Position numbers and translations under genes: made by a program
Assembly (NCBI GenBank): GCA_965217625.1
Contig: OZ244557.1
Location: 1,116,001 to 1,180,000, forward strand
Length of the DNA: 64,000 nucleotides
From: TK10-74A sp965217625
Lineage (GTDB): Bacteria > Chloroflexota > Dehalococcoidia > Bin125
Direction of reading: 5' to 3'
Shown here: positions 41,571 to 50,611 of the stretch, piece after piece
Layout: each line of letters begins with the position of its first letter
How positions within the stretch are numbered: the first letter of the stretch is position 1
Notes under the pieces: model-generated
Database searches by the model: none
What the model was told of the DNA's origin: nothing
Seen by the model: the letters and a program-made list of their open reading frames with translations, nothing else

Positions 41571-42133
41571 GCGCACCCAACGACGGCCTCGATCTGCTGC
41601 GCCGGGTCGGCGCGCTGCTGAGCGGACACTTCCGCTACGCCTCCGGGCGCCACGGCGCGCACTACGTCGAGAAGTTCCGCCTGCTGGAAGACCCCGCCGC
41701 GACGACCGACCTGTGCAAGCCGCTGGCCGCGGGCCTGCGATCGCACGGCATCGAGTTGGTCGTCGGCCCCACGACCGGCGGCGTGGTCGTGGGCTACGAG
41801 ATGGCGCGCCAGCTGGGCCTGCACGTCTTCATCGCCGAGCGCGCCGACGACGGCGACGCGCGCGCCCTGCTGCGCGGCTTCCGCGTGCGGCCGGGCCAGC
41901 GCACGTTGATCGTCGACGATGTGCTCACGACCGGCGGCTCGCTGCGGCAGACGATCGCGGCGGTCGAGCGGGCGGGGGGGCAGCCGGTGGCGGTCGCGGT
42001 GCTGATCGATCGCAGCGCCGGGCGGACCGACTTCGGGCTGCCGTTCCTGGCCGGGATGACGCTCGACATCGGGTCGTACGCGCCGGCCGACTGCCCGCAG
42101 TGCGCCGCCGGCGAGCCGCTGATCGAGACGTAA
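41567..42133 (+). CDS. pyrE: Orotate phosphoribosyltransferase
   Basis: A 188-residue type I phosphoribosyltransferase joining orotate and PRPP to OMP. The PRPP motif is TLIVDDVLTTGGS; HYVEKFRLLEDP and VVGPTTGGVVVGYEMAR are further PyrE features. A CxxC pair (DCPQCAAGEPL) near the C-terminus is found in one PyrE subgroup and may bind metal. ATG 41567 overlaps lepB by 4 nt, so the two are co-translated; the functional link is not obvious. Confidence 0.93.
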   Translation: MSAPNDGLDLLRRVGALLSGHFRYASGRHGAHYVEKFRLLEDPAATTDLCKPLAAGLRSHGIELVVGPTTGGVVVGYEMARQLGLHVFIAERADDGDARALLRGFRVRPGQRTLIVDDVLTTGGSLRQTIAAVERAGGQPVAVAVLIDRSAGRTDFGLPFLAGMTLDIGSYAPADCPQCAAGEPLIET

Positions 42134-42163
42134 GCCGGCGCGCCCGGGGGATGCCTCGATCAC

Positions 42164-42922
42164 TCAGACGTAGAGCGACAGGTCGGCGGCGTGCACGAAG
42201 AATCCCGGCGCGACGCCGGCGGCGTCGGCCAGCACGGACATCAGGACGACGAACAGGCTGAATCCGGCCGCGTTGGCGACGAACACTTCGCGGCGCGCGG
42301 CGCCGGGTGCGGCCGTCTCGATCGCGGCGTTGCTGGAGACGAACCACGCCAGCACGGTCAGCATGCCGACGGCGAAGCCCAGCGCCGGCACGACCATCAG
42401 CGCCGCGCCCGCCAGGGGGAAGGCCGCGTAGCCCATGGTGCGGACGAGCTGCGGGCCCGAGACCGCGCGTCCGAAGACGAACTGCAGCACGAGGCGCGCG
42501 CTCAGCACCCAGAGCCCCCAGAGGGCCAGGCCCGAGATCAGCCCCAGCAGCACCTCGCGCAGCAGGATGCGGCCCGTCGACAGCCCGTCGACCTCGACGA
42601 TCAGCCACAGCCAGCCGCCCAGCGCCGCCAGCAGCAGCGACGCCAGCACGACCAGCGTCGCCGCCAGGGTCTGACTGGCGTCGTCGCGGACCTCCGCGAA
42701 GACGGTGGCGTCGAGCTGCGTCATGCGGCGCACCCGCTGCATGATCAGCCGGAGGTCGATGACCTGATCCGAGGACGAGGCGGAGGAGACGCCGGGCAGG
42801 CGACGCGCCGTCGCGCGGAGGGCGGACCCTACGGCGGGCCGATCGGGGCCCGCGGGATCCGTGGAGGCGCGCGTTGGCGCGGCCGGGGGGACGAACCGGG
42901 ATCCACCAACAGACAGGGTCAT
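42164..42922 (-). CDS. Yip1-like integral membrane protein
   Basis: A 252-residue protein with about five predicted membrane helices (residues about 90-245), among them TLVVLASLLLAALGGWLWLI and PLAGAALMVVPALGFAVGML. The arrangement resembles bacterial Yip1-family proteins. The first 60 residues are Ser/Pro/Arg-rich. ATG 42922 is the likeliest start but its ribosome site is weak; the internal ATG of MQRVRRMTQLD is an alternative. It lies alone and diverges from the dehalogenase. Role unknown. Confidence 0.65.
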   Translation of the reverse strand: MTLSVGGSRFVPPAAPTRASTDPAGPDRPAVGSALRATARRLPGVSSASSSDQVIDLRLIMQRVRRMTQLDATVFAEVRDDASQTLAATLVVLASLLLAALGGWLWLIVEVDGLSTGRILLREVLLGLISGLALWGLWVLSARLVLQFVFGRAVSGPQLVRTMGYAAFPLAGAALMVVPALGFAVGMLTVLAWFVSSNAAIETAAPGAARREVFVANAAGFSLFVVLMSVLADAAGVAPGFFVHAADLSLYV

Positions 42923-43076
42923 GCGATCACTCGGATCCCATCGGCCCACCGGTCACCAAGACCCGTGTTCAGTATACAACGTGACGGCCCGCTGCGGACC
43001 GCCTACGCCGGTGGCGGTCTACCGTGTACCCGGCGGCCGGCCCCAGCGTCCGGCCCGTTTGTGCAGAGGAGCCCCC

Positions 43077-43958
43077 ATGAGCGACGCCCCCATCCCCACC
43101 AAGGACCCTTACGCCCGCACCCGCGTGCCCGTGCTGGACAGTCACATGGTCTGCGTCGACGAGGGCGCCGGCGACAGCATCGTCTTCCTGCACGGCAACC
43201 CCACGTCGTCCTACCTGTGGCGCAACATCATTCCGCACTGCACGTCGCTGGGCCGCTGCCTCGCGCCCGACCTGATCGGCATGGGCGAGTCGGGCAAGAA
43301 CCCCAGCGGGTCGTATCGCTTCGCCGACCACGCGCGCTATCTGGACGCCTGGCTGGACGCCATCGACGTCGGCGACAACGTCACCTTCGTCATCCACGAC
43401 TGGGGGTCGGCGCTGGGCTTCGACTGGGCGCGCCGGCACCCCGAGCGCATGAAGGGCATCGTCTTCATGGAGGCGATCGTGCGGCCCGTGACCTGGGACG
43501 AGTGGCCCGACGCCGCGCGCCGCATCTTCCAGGGCTTCCGCTCGGAGGCGGGCGAGGAGATGGTGCTGGTCAAGAACGTCTTCGTCGAGCGCGTGCTGCC
43601 CGGCAGCGTGCTGCGCGGCCTGAGCGACGAGGAGATGGCCGTCTATCGCCGGCCGTTCGCCGAGCCCGGCGAGTCGCGGCGCCCGACCCTCACCTGGCCG
43701 CGTGAGATCCCGATCGACGGGGAGCCGGCCGACGTGGTCGCCATCGTGCAGGCCTATGCCGACTGGCTGAGCGCCAGTCCGCTGCCCAAGCTGCTGATCG
43801 ACGCGCAGCCCGGCGCGATCCTCAACGGCGCGCAGCTCGAGTTCGCGCGCGGCTGGCCCAACACGACCGAGGTCGCCGTGCCGGGCAGCCACTTCGTGCA
43901 GGAGGACTCGCCCGACGCGATCGGCCACGCCATCGCGGACTGGTACGCGACGCTGTAA
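43077..43958 (+). CDS. Haloalkane dehalogenase
   Basis: A 293-residue alpha/beta hydrolase that hydrolyses carbon-halogen bonds. Residues line up almost number for number with DhaA-type enzymes: halide-binding N41 in HGNPTSS and W109, nucleophile D108 (HDWGSALGFDWA), acid E132 (FMEAIVRP) and H272 (SHFVQED). These halide-site residues separate it from epoxide hydrolases. AGAGGA before the ATG at 43077 fixes the start. It neighbours an enoyl-CoA hydratase and a P450, and could serve breakdown of halogenated hydrocarbons, but no operon links them. Confidence 0.92.
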   Translation: MSDAPIPTKDPYARTRVPVLDSHMVCVDEGAGDSIVFLHGNPTSSYLWRNIIPHCTSLGRCLAPDLIGMGESGKNPSGSYRFADHARYLDAWLDAIDVGDNVTFVIHDWGSALGFDWARRHPERMKGIVFMEAIVRPVTWDEWPDAARRIFQGFRSEAGEEMVLVKNVFVERVLPGSVLRGLSDEEMAVYRRPFAEPGESRRPTLTWPREIPIDGEPADVVAIVQAYADWLSASPLPKLLIDAQPGAILNGAQLEFARGWPNTTEVAVPGSHFVQEDSPDAIGHAIADWYATL

Positions 43959-43970
43959 CCCGGTCCGGCC

Positions 43971-44759
43971 CTACTGGCCGGAGAAGGCCGGCGGCCGCTT
44001 CTCCAGGAAGGCCTGGATGCCCTCGCGGCCGTCGGCGGTGGCGGCCATGCGCGCGATGGCCAGCGTCTCCAGCTCCATCTGCGTCTCCAGCGTCTCCACG
44101 AGGCCGCTGTGGAACAGCCGTCGCATCTCGCCGAAGGCGGCCGTGGGGCCGGCGGCGATCTCTTCCGCCGTGGCGGTCGCTTCCGCGAGCAACTCGGCGT
44201 CGGGCACGACCCGCGTCACGAGGCCGTACTCCTGCGCCTGCGCGGCGCTCAGCATCGGGTTCATCAGCGTCAGCTCGAGCGCGCGCGGCAGCCCCACCTT
44301 GCGCGGCAGGAAGTACGTCGAGGAGCCGTCCGGCGTCAGGCCGGCCTTGGTGTAGGCCATCGTGAAGCGCGCCGATTCCGCCGCGAACACGATGTCGCAA
44401 CTGCAGGCCAGGCTCATGCCCGCGCCCGCGGCGACGCCGTTGACCGCCGCGACCAGGGGCGCGTCGCCGCGGGTGAACCGCGAGACGGCGGCGTGCAGGT
44501 AGGTGGTGACCTCCTTCATGTGCGCGGGCAGGTCGTCGCCCTGCGCCGCGAACGACTTGAGGTCGCCGCCGGCGGAGAAGAAGCGGCCCGAGCCGGTGAG
44601 CAGGATGGCGCGCACGCTGGGATCGCTGCTGGTCGCCAGGGAGGCGTGCATCAGGTCCAGGCCCAGCTGAAGGTTGAGCGCGTTGGCGGCGTCAGGCCGG
44701 TTGATGGTGATATGCGCGACGTTGTTGCGCAGCTCGTAGGTCAGTGTCTCGTAGTCCAC
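43971..44759 (-). CDS. Enoyl-CoA hydratase/isomerase family protein
   Basis: A 262-residue crotonase-fold protein acting on acyl-CoA esters. The oxyanion segments are SAGGDLKSF and VNGVAAGAGMSLACSCD. The position of the first catalytic Glu of true hydratases holds a different residue here (AAGAGMSLA), while GLTPDGSSTYFLPRKVG supplies Asp/Ser at the second, as in the PaaG/isomerase-like members. So an isomerase or related reaction is as likely as hydration. GTG 44759 has GGAAGG upstream. It is convergent with the dehalogenase gene, 12 nt apart. Confidence 0.88.
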   Translation of the reverse strand: MDYETLTYELRNNVAHITINRPDAANALNLQLGLDLMHASLATSSDPSVRAILLTGSGRFFSAGGDLKSFAAQGDDLPAHMKEVTTYLHAAVSRFTRGDAPLVAAVNGVAAGAGMSLACSCDIVFAAESARFTMAYTKAGLTPDGSSTYFLPRKVGLPRALELTLMNPMLSAAQAQEYGLVTRVVPDAELLAEATATAEEIAAGPTAAFGEMRRLFHSGLVETLETQMELETLAIARMAATADGREGIQAFLEKRPPAFSGQ

Positions 44760-44905
44760 GGCGTGCCCTTCCCGGCGGCCCCGGCGAGCCCGTCTCGCGA
44801 CGCGGGCGCGGCAATCATCGCCGTCGCGACCGCCGGGGGCAATCCGCCCCGCGCCACCGGCCGGCGCCGGGGGCGGAGATGTCTGCGAAGACGCGCCCCG
44901 CGGGA

Positions 44906-44911
44906 TATGCT
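44906..44911 (+). promoter_or_regulatory. -10 element of the P450 gene
   Basis: TATGCT lies 6 nt before an in-frame GTG (44918) and 60 nt before the preferred ATG (44972). It serves either start; if the GTG is used the mRNA would be leaderless. Confidence 0.4.
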
Positions 44912-44971
44912 CGAAACGTGATCCCGCTGGACCGGCGCCCCGCGCCGGGGCGGACGCGATTGGGGGCCTTG

Positions 44972-46276
44972 ATGTCGATTGTGCAACGCTCGCGTGGCTT
45001 GCAGTTCTCCCTGCTGGGCGATTCCGCGCGGGAGGTCATCAAGCCCGTCGTGATGCGGGCGCTGCTGCTCAAGGAGCGCGTGCAGTCGGGCGCGACGTAC
45101 CCGCCCCTCAACGACGGCTTCCAACAGGATCCGTATCCCGCCTACCGGACGTTGCGGGCCAAGGATCCGGTGCACTGGAGCGAACTGACCCACGGCTGGG
45201 TGATCTCCCGCTTCGAGAACGTGGACGCAATCCTGCGCGACCACAAGCGCTTCGGCTCCGACGAGCGCCGCGCCGGCGGGGCCGCCCCGCCCTACGTCCC
45301 GCCCTTCCCCGAGGGCCGCAGCCTGCTGGTCATCGACCCGCCCGACCACACGCGGCTGCGGGGGCTGGTGTCGCGGGCGTTCACGCCGCGCGCGATCGCG
45401 GACCTGGAGCCGCACATCACGCAGATCGTCGACGAGATGCTGGCGGACCTGCCGGAGAATGAGCCCTTCGACCTCATGGAGCGGCTGGCGCACCCGCTGC
45501 CGATCACGGTCATCGCGGAGATGCTCGGCATCCCGCCCGAGGACCGGGACCGCTTCCAGTCCTGGTCCGAGCGCGTGGCGCGCATCCTGGAGCCGACGAT
45601 CACGCGGGCCGAGATGGACGCCGCCCTCGTGGCCGGCGCGGAGCTGAGCGACTACTTCCGCGTGATCATCGAGCAGCGCCGGGCCGACCCCCAGGACGAC
45701 CTCATCACCCGCCTGATCACCGCCGAGGAGGAGGGCGACAAGCTCTCGATGGACGAGATGCTGTCGATGCTGCGCCTGCTGCTCGCGGCCGGCAACGAAA
45801 CGACGACCAACCTGATCGGCAACGGCATGCTGGCCCTGCTGCGACACCCCGGCCAACTCCGCCTGCTGCAGGAGAACCCCAGCCTCGTCGAGAGCGCCAT
45901 CGAGGAACTGCTGCGCTACGACGGGCCGGTGCAGACCGACGGCCGCACGGTGCTGGAGGACATGGAGATCGAGGGCAAGCAACTCAAACGCGGCCAGCCC
46001 GTGATCCTGCTGATCGGCTCGGCCAACCGCGACGCCCGCGTCTACGAGCGCCCGGCCGCGCTCGACATCGCCCGCGAGGGACCGCCGCACGTCGCCTTCG
46101 GCCGCGGCATCCACCACTGCATCGGCGCGCCGCTGGCGCGGATGGAGGGTCGCATCGTGCTGGCGGCGCTGGTGAAGCACTTCCGCGAGATCCGGCTCGT
46201 CAAGACGGAGCCGCGCTTCAAGGACAACGTCGTGCTGCGCGGCCTGCGATCGCTGACGCTGGAGGTCGAGCGTTAG
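44972..46276 (+). CDS. Cytochrome P450
   Basis: A soluble class I bacterial P450 of about 434 residues, a heme monooxygenase needing ferredoxin and reductase, which are not encoded here. The heme Cys is C383 in FGRGIHHCIGAPLARMEG; the I-helix oxygen motif is LLAAGNETTTN; the ExxR motif is in EELLR; PPDHTRLRGLVSRAFTPR is the C-helix region. Start choice: ATG 44972 with GGGGG upstream, though an in-frame GTG at 44918 directly follows a -10. The stop overlaps the kelch gene's stop on the other strand by 3 nt. Substrate unknown. Confidence 0.93.
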   Translation: MSIVQRSRGLQFSLLGDSAREVIKPVVMRALLLKERVQSGATYPPLNDGFQQDPYPAYRTLRAKDPVHWSELTHGWVISRFENVDAILRDHKRFGSDERRAGGAAPPYVPPFPEGRSLLVIDPPDHTRLRGLVSRAFTPRAIADLEPHITQIVDEMLADLPENEPFDLMERLAHPLPITVIAEMLGIPPEDRDRFQSWSERVARILEPTITRAEMDAALVAGAELSDYFRVIIEQRRADPQDDLITRLITAEEEGDKLSMDEMLSMLRLLLAAGNETTTNLIGNGMLALLRHPGQLRLLQENPSLVESAIEELLRYDGPVQTDGRTVLEDMEIEGKQLKRGQPVILLIGSANRDARVYERPAALDIAREGPPHVAFGRGIHHCIGAPLARMEGRIVLAALVKHFREIRLVKTEPRFKDNVVLRGLRSLTLEVER

Positions 46277-47955
46277 CGGAAGCCCGCCGCCGGCTGCGGC
46301 CAGATCACGGCGCTCTCCAGCAGCAGCCAGAGGCCGTCGCCGTGGTTGACGCTGGAGGCGGTGTTCAGTCGCGGCGGGCCGTTCGGGCGGTACACGCGGA
46401 AGTCCTGCGCGAGCGGGTCGAACACCCAGACCGCGACCACGGCGGGGCCCAGCGCCCGCGTGATCTCGGCCAGCGCGACGCCGTCGGGGCCGGTCCAGCC
46501 GGCCAGGTTGAAGCCGGGGAGCAGCGTCACCGCGCGCTCCCGCCCCAGGCCCGGCATGCGCCAGATCGCCGGCCGCTGCGAGAGCACCCAGAGGCCGGCG
46601 CCGGCGCGCAGCACGGTCAGCCGGTTGACCGACGCCGGGACGCCCCGGCTGTAGCCCAGGAATGCGCCCGCGGGGGCGTCCCAGGCGTACACCCGCGTGA
46701 CCGCGGGCAGCGCCGCCACGATCGGCGCGATCGGCGTCTCGTCGCCGGTCCAGGTGATCAAGTTCCAGCCGGCCAGCAGCGCCACGTCGCGCGGCGGCGG
46801 CGGCGCGGGCGTGAAACGCTCGGCCGACTTCCCCGCGAGCGGCCCCTCGCCCCCGGCGATCAGCACCCGGCCGTCGGACAGGCGGGTCGCGCTGTGGAGG
46901 CTGCGCACGACCGCGACGGGCGTCAGGAGGTCGGACTGTCCCCGGCCGGCGGGGAAGTAGAGCTCGGCCGCCGCCTCGGCCAGCGCGGGCGGGTCCAGCC
47001 CCCCGACGATGAGCACGCCGCCGCCCGACAGGAGCGTGGCGCTGTGTCCCCGGCGGGCCCGGTTGAGCGGCGCGAGGGCCGTGAACGTGTTCGTCGCCGG
47101 GTCGTAGACCTCCATCTTGGCCAGGGGCTGGAAGTCGGCCGTCCGGCCGCCGCTGATGAGCACGCGGCCGTCGTCCAGCGCGACGGCGGCGTGCTCCTGG
47201 CGCGGCACGGCCATCGGACCGGCGGGCGCGAAGGCGCCGGCGGCGGGGTCGTAGATCTCGGGGGCTGCGGAGGCGCCGTCGGGACCCTTGCCGCCGGCGA
47301 TCAGCACCCGGCCGTCGGGCAGGCGGGTGGCGCTGTGACCGGCCCGGCCCACCGCCATCGCGCCGGTCGCGCGGAAGCGGTCACGGGCGGGGTCGTAGAT
47401 CTCGGCGCTGGCCAACTCCGACCCCGCGCCGCCTCTGATGCCCCCCGCGATGAGCACGAGGCCATCGGCCAGCAGCGTGGCCGTGTGCTGCGCGCGCGGC
47501 CCCCGCAGCGGGCCGGCCGGCACGAACACCCCGCGGCCGGCATCGAACCGCTCCGCCGTGTCAATCGGCTGGTTGGGCTGGCTGTTGCCCCCGGCGATCA
47601 GCACCGTGCCGTCGTCGAGCAGCGTGGCCGTGTGGCCACTGCGGGGCAGGCTCATCGCGCCCGCATCCTCGAAGACGCCGGCATCCGGCACGAACAACTC
47701 GGCGGTCGCTGTGTTCAGCAACCCGTCCTGCAGGGTGCCGCCACTGATCAGCACGCGCCCGTCGGGCAGGGCCGTGGCCTGATGGGAGAAGCGGGCAGTG
47801 AGCAGGTCGGGCAGCACATCGAACTGCGACGGCAGCTGTCCGCCGGCCGGTCGCGCCGGGACCAGCGCCCCCGTCAGCGCCCCCGTCAGCAGCGCGACGC
47901 AGAGCAGGACGATCACGATCAACGCCCGGCGGCCTGATCGGCGGTGGAGGAACAT
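46273..47955 (-). CDS. Exported kelch-repeat protein with two C-terminal GWNL-type modules
   Basis: A 560-residue secreted protein. A signal or anchor helix lies at about 10-35. Six or seven kelch repeats of about 50 residues fill about 45-385, each with HxATxLxDGxVLIxGG and an E(I/L)YDPA strand, forming a beta-propeller. Two homologous modules follow: DVALLAGWNLITWTGDETPI ... GLWVLSQRPAIWR and LLPGFNLAGWTGPDGVALAE ... GLWLLLESAVIW. No Tyr-Cys copper site of galactose oxidase is seen, so the propeller is more likely binding than catalytic. Start uncertain (ATG 47955 or 47979). It follows menH with an 83-nt gap. Confidence 0.83.
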   Translation of the reverse strand: MFLHRRSGRRALIVIVLLCVALLTGALTGALVPARPAGGQLPSQFDVLPDLLTARFSHQATALPDGRVLISGGTLQDGLLNTATAELFVPDAGVFEDAGAMSLPRSGHTATLLDDGTVLIAGGNSQPNQPIDTAERFDAGRGVFVPAGPLRGPRAQHTATLLADGLVLIAGGIRGGAGSELASAEIYDPARDRFRATGAMAVGRAGHSATRLPDGRVLIAGGKGPDGASAAPEIYDPAAGAFAPAGPMAVPRQEHAAVALDDGRVLISGGRTADFQPLAKMEVYDPATNTFTALAPLNRARRGHSATLLSGGGVLIVGGLDPPALAEAAAELYFPAGRGQSDLLTPVAVVRSLHSATRLSDGRVLIAGGEGPLAGKSAERFTPAPPPPRDVALLAGWNLITWTGDETPIAPIVAALPAVTRVYAWDAPAGAFLGYSRGVPASVNRLTVLRAGAGLWVLSQRPAIWRMPGLGRERAVTLLPGFNLAGWTGPDGVALAEITRALGPAVVAVWVFDPLAQDFRVYRPNGPPRLNTASSVNHGDGLWLLLESAVIWPQPAAGFR

Positions 47956-48038
47956 CACGCATCCCGAGCCGGCGACCATGCTGACCGTACATCGCGCGGG
48001 GGCTCTCTCGCCAGCGCGCGGGCCCGGCGAAGCGGGGG

Positions 48039-48851
48039 TTAGGCGCGTTCCGCCAGGAAGCCGGCGATCAGAGCCCCGAATCGGTCGGGCTGCTCGAGGT
48101 GCACGGCGTGACCGGCGTCCGGCACGATCGCGACCCGGCCGTCCGGCAGCCGCTCCGCCATCGCCGCGGCATGATCGCAATACGCCGGGTCGAGCGCGCC
48201 GGCGACCAGCAGCGCCGGGCAGCGCAGCCCGCCGAGCGCGTCCAGCACGGGGGGATCGGCGCCGGCGCCGGCCACGCGCAGGCTGGCGGCGAGGCCGGCC
48301 GGATCGTTGCGCAGGCGCTGCGCGCGCAGCGCGGCGCGGGCCGCGGGCGGCAGCCGTCGCTGGCTCGCCCAGAGCGGCAGCGACTGCCAGTAGTCGACGA
48401 AGGCGGGCACGCCCTCGCGTTCGATCCGATCGGCCAGGGCGCGGTCGGCGGCCACGCGGGAGGCGCGCGCCACGGCGTCGGCGATGCCCGGCGAGGCGCT
48501 CACGACGACCAGCGCCGAGACGCGCTCGGGCGCTCGCAACGCCAGCCGCAGCGCGACGCGCCCGCCCATCGAGTACCCCAGCAGCGCGACCTCCGCGACG
48601 CCGCGATCGTCGAGCGCCCGCAGCAGCGCGTCGATCGTGGATGCGATGCCGGCGGCGACCGGGCTCTCGGGCGACCCGAGCGATCGCCCGTGCCCCGGCA
48701 GGTCGGCCGCCAGCTGACGAACGCCCGGCCAGGCGTCGCGGAAGGGGCGCCACGTGGCGGCGCTGCCCGTGAAGCCGTGCAGCAGCAGCAGCGGCCGGCC
48801 AGCGCCCGACTCCTCGATGTGGAGCGGCGGATCGGGCTCGGCGTCGCTCAT
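48039..48851 (-). CDS. menH: MenH-like alpha/beta hydrolase (SHCHC synthase)
   Basis: A 270-residue alpha/beta hydrolase directly after menD with a 4-nt overlap. MenH eliminates pyruvate from the MenD product to give SHCHC. The nucleophile motif GYSMGGRVALRLAL matches the MenH GYSMGGR signature, LLLHGFTGSAATW is the oxyanion loop and the catalytic His is in DAGHAVHLEQP. Context and motif agree, so the assignment is good. menC, menE, menB and menA are not in the window. Confidence 0.9.
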   Translation of the reverse strand: MSDAEPDPPLHIEESGAGRPLLLLHGFTGSAATWRPFRDAWPGVRQLAADLPGHGRSLGSPESPVAAGIASTIDALLRALDDRGVAEVALLGYSMGGRVALRLALRAPERVSALVVVSASPGIADAVARASRVAADRALADRIEREGVPAFVDYWQSLPLWASQRRLPPAARAALRAQRLRNDPAGLAASLRVAGAGADPPVLDALGGLRCPALLVAGALDPAYCDHAAAMAERLPDGRVAIVPDAGHAVHLEQPDRFGALIAGFLAERA

Positions 48852-50611
48852 GGTGACGCGTCCCGCACCCGGCGCCACATCGCCTCGTGCAGGGCCGCGT
48901 TGGCGGCGCGCTCGGTGGTCACCTCGATCAGTTGCGCGCCGTCGCGCGCCAAGGAGTCGGCCAGCGACTCGCGGTAGGCCCGCGGCGTGCCGGGGTGCGC
49001 GTAGTCGAGCCCGTACTGCGCGGCGGCGTGCTCGAAGCGCAGGCCGTGCGGCGTGCCGAACAGCGGCTCGAACTCGGGCACCCGGCTTGCCTGGGGCAGC
49101 ATCGAGAAGATGCCGCCGCCGTCGTTGTTGAGCACGACGATCGTCGCCGCCAGCCCGAAGCGCCCGACGGCGAGCAGGCCGTTCATGTCGTGGTAGGCGG
49201 AGAGGTCGCCCAGGACGAGCGCCAGCGGGGCCTCCGGCCGGGCGGCCGCGATCCCGAGCGCCGTCGACACCACCCCGTCGATGCCGCTGGCGCCGCGGTT
49301 GCCGTAGACGTGCAGCGGCGCCGGGCCGGGACGGAGCACCGTGTCGAGGTCGCGGATCGGCATGCTGTTGCCCGCGACGATCGCGGCGCCGGGCGGCAGC
49401 GCGTCGATCAGGTCGCGGATCGCGCCGGGCTCCGTGAGCCCCTCGGCCAAGCCGGAATCGCCCAGACCGACGTCAACCGCTGCGCAGGCGCGACGCTCCC
49501 CCTCCCGCCATGCCGCGAGCCAGGCCGGGTCCGCCGCGGGGGGCGCCGCCAGTGCCCCCAGCAGACGACGGCAGACCGCGGTCGGGTCGGCGTCGAGGGA
49601 GCGGGTGGCGCGCAGGTCGGGGTCGTTCCAACGCCCGGGCTCGGCGATCACGACCTGCTCGGCCCGGTCAAGCCCCGCCAGGAACGTGCCCAGCGCCTTC
49701 GACGTCGGCGTCCTGCCGACGCGCAGCACGACCTCCGGTCGCAGATCGGGGCCGGCCGGGGGGCGCAGCATCGCGTCGTACCCGGCGATGACGTGGCCGC
49801 GATCGTGCGGGCCGCGCCGCAGCTGCGAGAGCGGGTCGGCCAGGATCGGGTAGCCCAGCGCCGCGGCGAGGCCGGTGATCGCCTGGACGCTGTCGGGGGC
49901 GTGCTGCGGCCCCGCGACGATCAGCCCGCGCCGCCGCTCCCCCACCAGCGCCGCCAGCGCGGCGACGTCGCCGGCCGCCGGCTCGACCCGCGGCGGCGGC
50001 CCCGTTCGATCGGGCGCGTGCACGGCGGGGGGCAGCAGGTCGGGGATGAGCGGCTCGCGGAAGGGGAGGTTGAGGTGCACCGGCCCGGCGGGCGCGGCCG
50101 TCGCGAGGACGGGGGCGCGGCGGCCCCAGTGCCGGGCCGCGGCGTCGGCCGCGTCGCCGGCGACGGGCAGCGGCAGCTCGGCGAAGGCCTTGGCGTGGCC
50201 GCCGTACAGCCGCAGTTGATCGACGGTCTGATTGGCGCCCACGCCGCGCAACTCCGGCGGACGGTCGGCGGTCAGGACGACCAGCGGCAGGCCCGCAGTG
50301 GCGGCCTCGGCGACCGCCGGCGCGAAGTTGAGCGCGGCGCTGCCCGACGTGCAGAGCAGCGCGACGGGCGCGTCGCCGCCCTGAGCCAAGCCCAGCGCGA
50401 AGTAGGCGCAGGAGCGCTCGTCGAGGTGGATCCAGGTGCGCAGCGCGGGATGGCGTTGCACGGCGACCGCGATCGGCGTGGAGCGGGATCCGGGGCAGAG
50501 GCAGACGTCGCGCACGCCCCCGGCGACGAGCCCGTCGGCCAGCGCCGCGACGAACAGGCCCAGCGCGCGCTCCGAGGAGTGCGCGGGGTCGTCAGCGGGC
50601 GGGGGGCGCAT
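48848..50611 (-). CDS. menD: SEPHCHC synthase (MenD)
   Basis: A 587-residue thiamine-diphosphate enzyme that adds the succinic semialdehyde unit from 2-oxoglutarate to isochorismate. Landmarks: DVCLCPGSRSTPIAVAV and HLDERSCAYFALG at the N-terminal ThDP site, SGSAALNFAPAVAEA, PVHLNLPFREPL, and the magnesium/ThDP motif GDLSAYHDMNGLL with LNNDGGGIFSMLPQ. ATG 50611 lies 20 nt inside menF; a longer frame to 50692 overlaps more. Order menF-menD-menH is a conventional menaquinone cluster start. Confidence 0.95.
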   Translation of the reverse strand: MRPPPADDPAHSSERALGLFVAALADGLVAGGVRDVCLCPGSRSTPIAVAVQRHPALRTWIHLDERSCAYFALGLAQGGDAPVALLCTSGSAALNFAPAVAEAATAGLPLVVLTADRPPELRGVGANQTVDQLRLYGGHAKAFAELPLPVAGDAADAAARHWGRRAPVLATAAPAGPVHLNLPFREPLIPDLLPPAVHAPDRTGPPPRVEPAAGDVAALAALVGERRRGLIVAGPQHAPDSVQAITGLAAALGYPILADPLSQLRRGPHDRGHVIAGYDAMLRPPAGPDLRPEVVLRVGRTPTSKALGTFLAGLDRAEQVVIAEPGRWNDPDLRATRSLDADPTAVCRRLLGALAAPPAADPAWLAAWREGERRACAAVDVGLGDSGLAEGLTEPGAIRDLIDALPPGAAIVAGNSMPIRDLDTVLRPGPAPLHVYGNRGASGIDGVVSTALGIAAARPEAPLALVLGDLSAYHDMNGLLAVGRFGLAATIVVLNNDGGGIFSMLPQASRVPEFEPLFGTPHGLRFEHAAAQYGLDYAHPGTPRAYRESLADSLARDGAQLIEVTTERAANAALHEAMWRRVRDASP

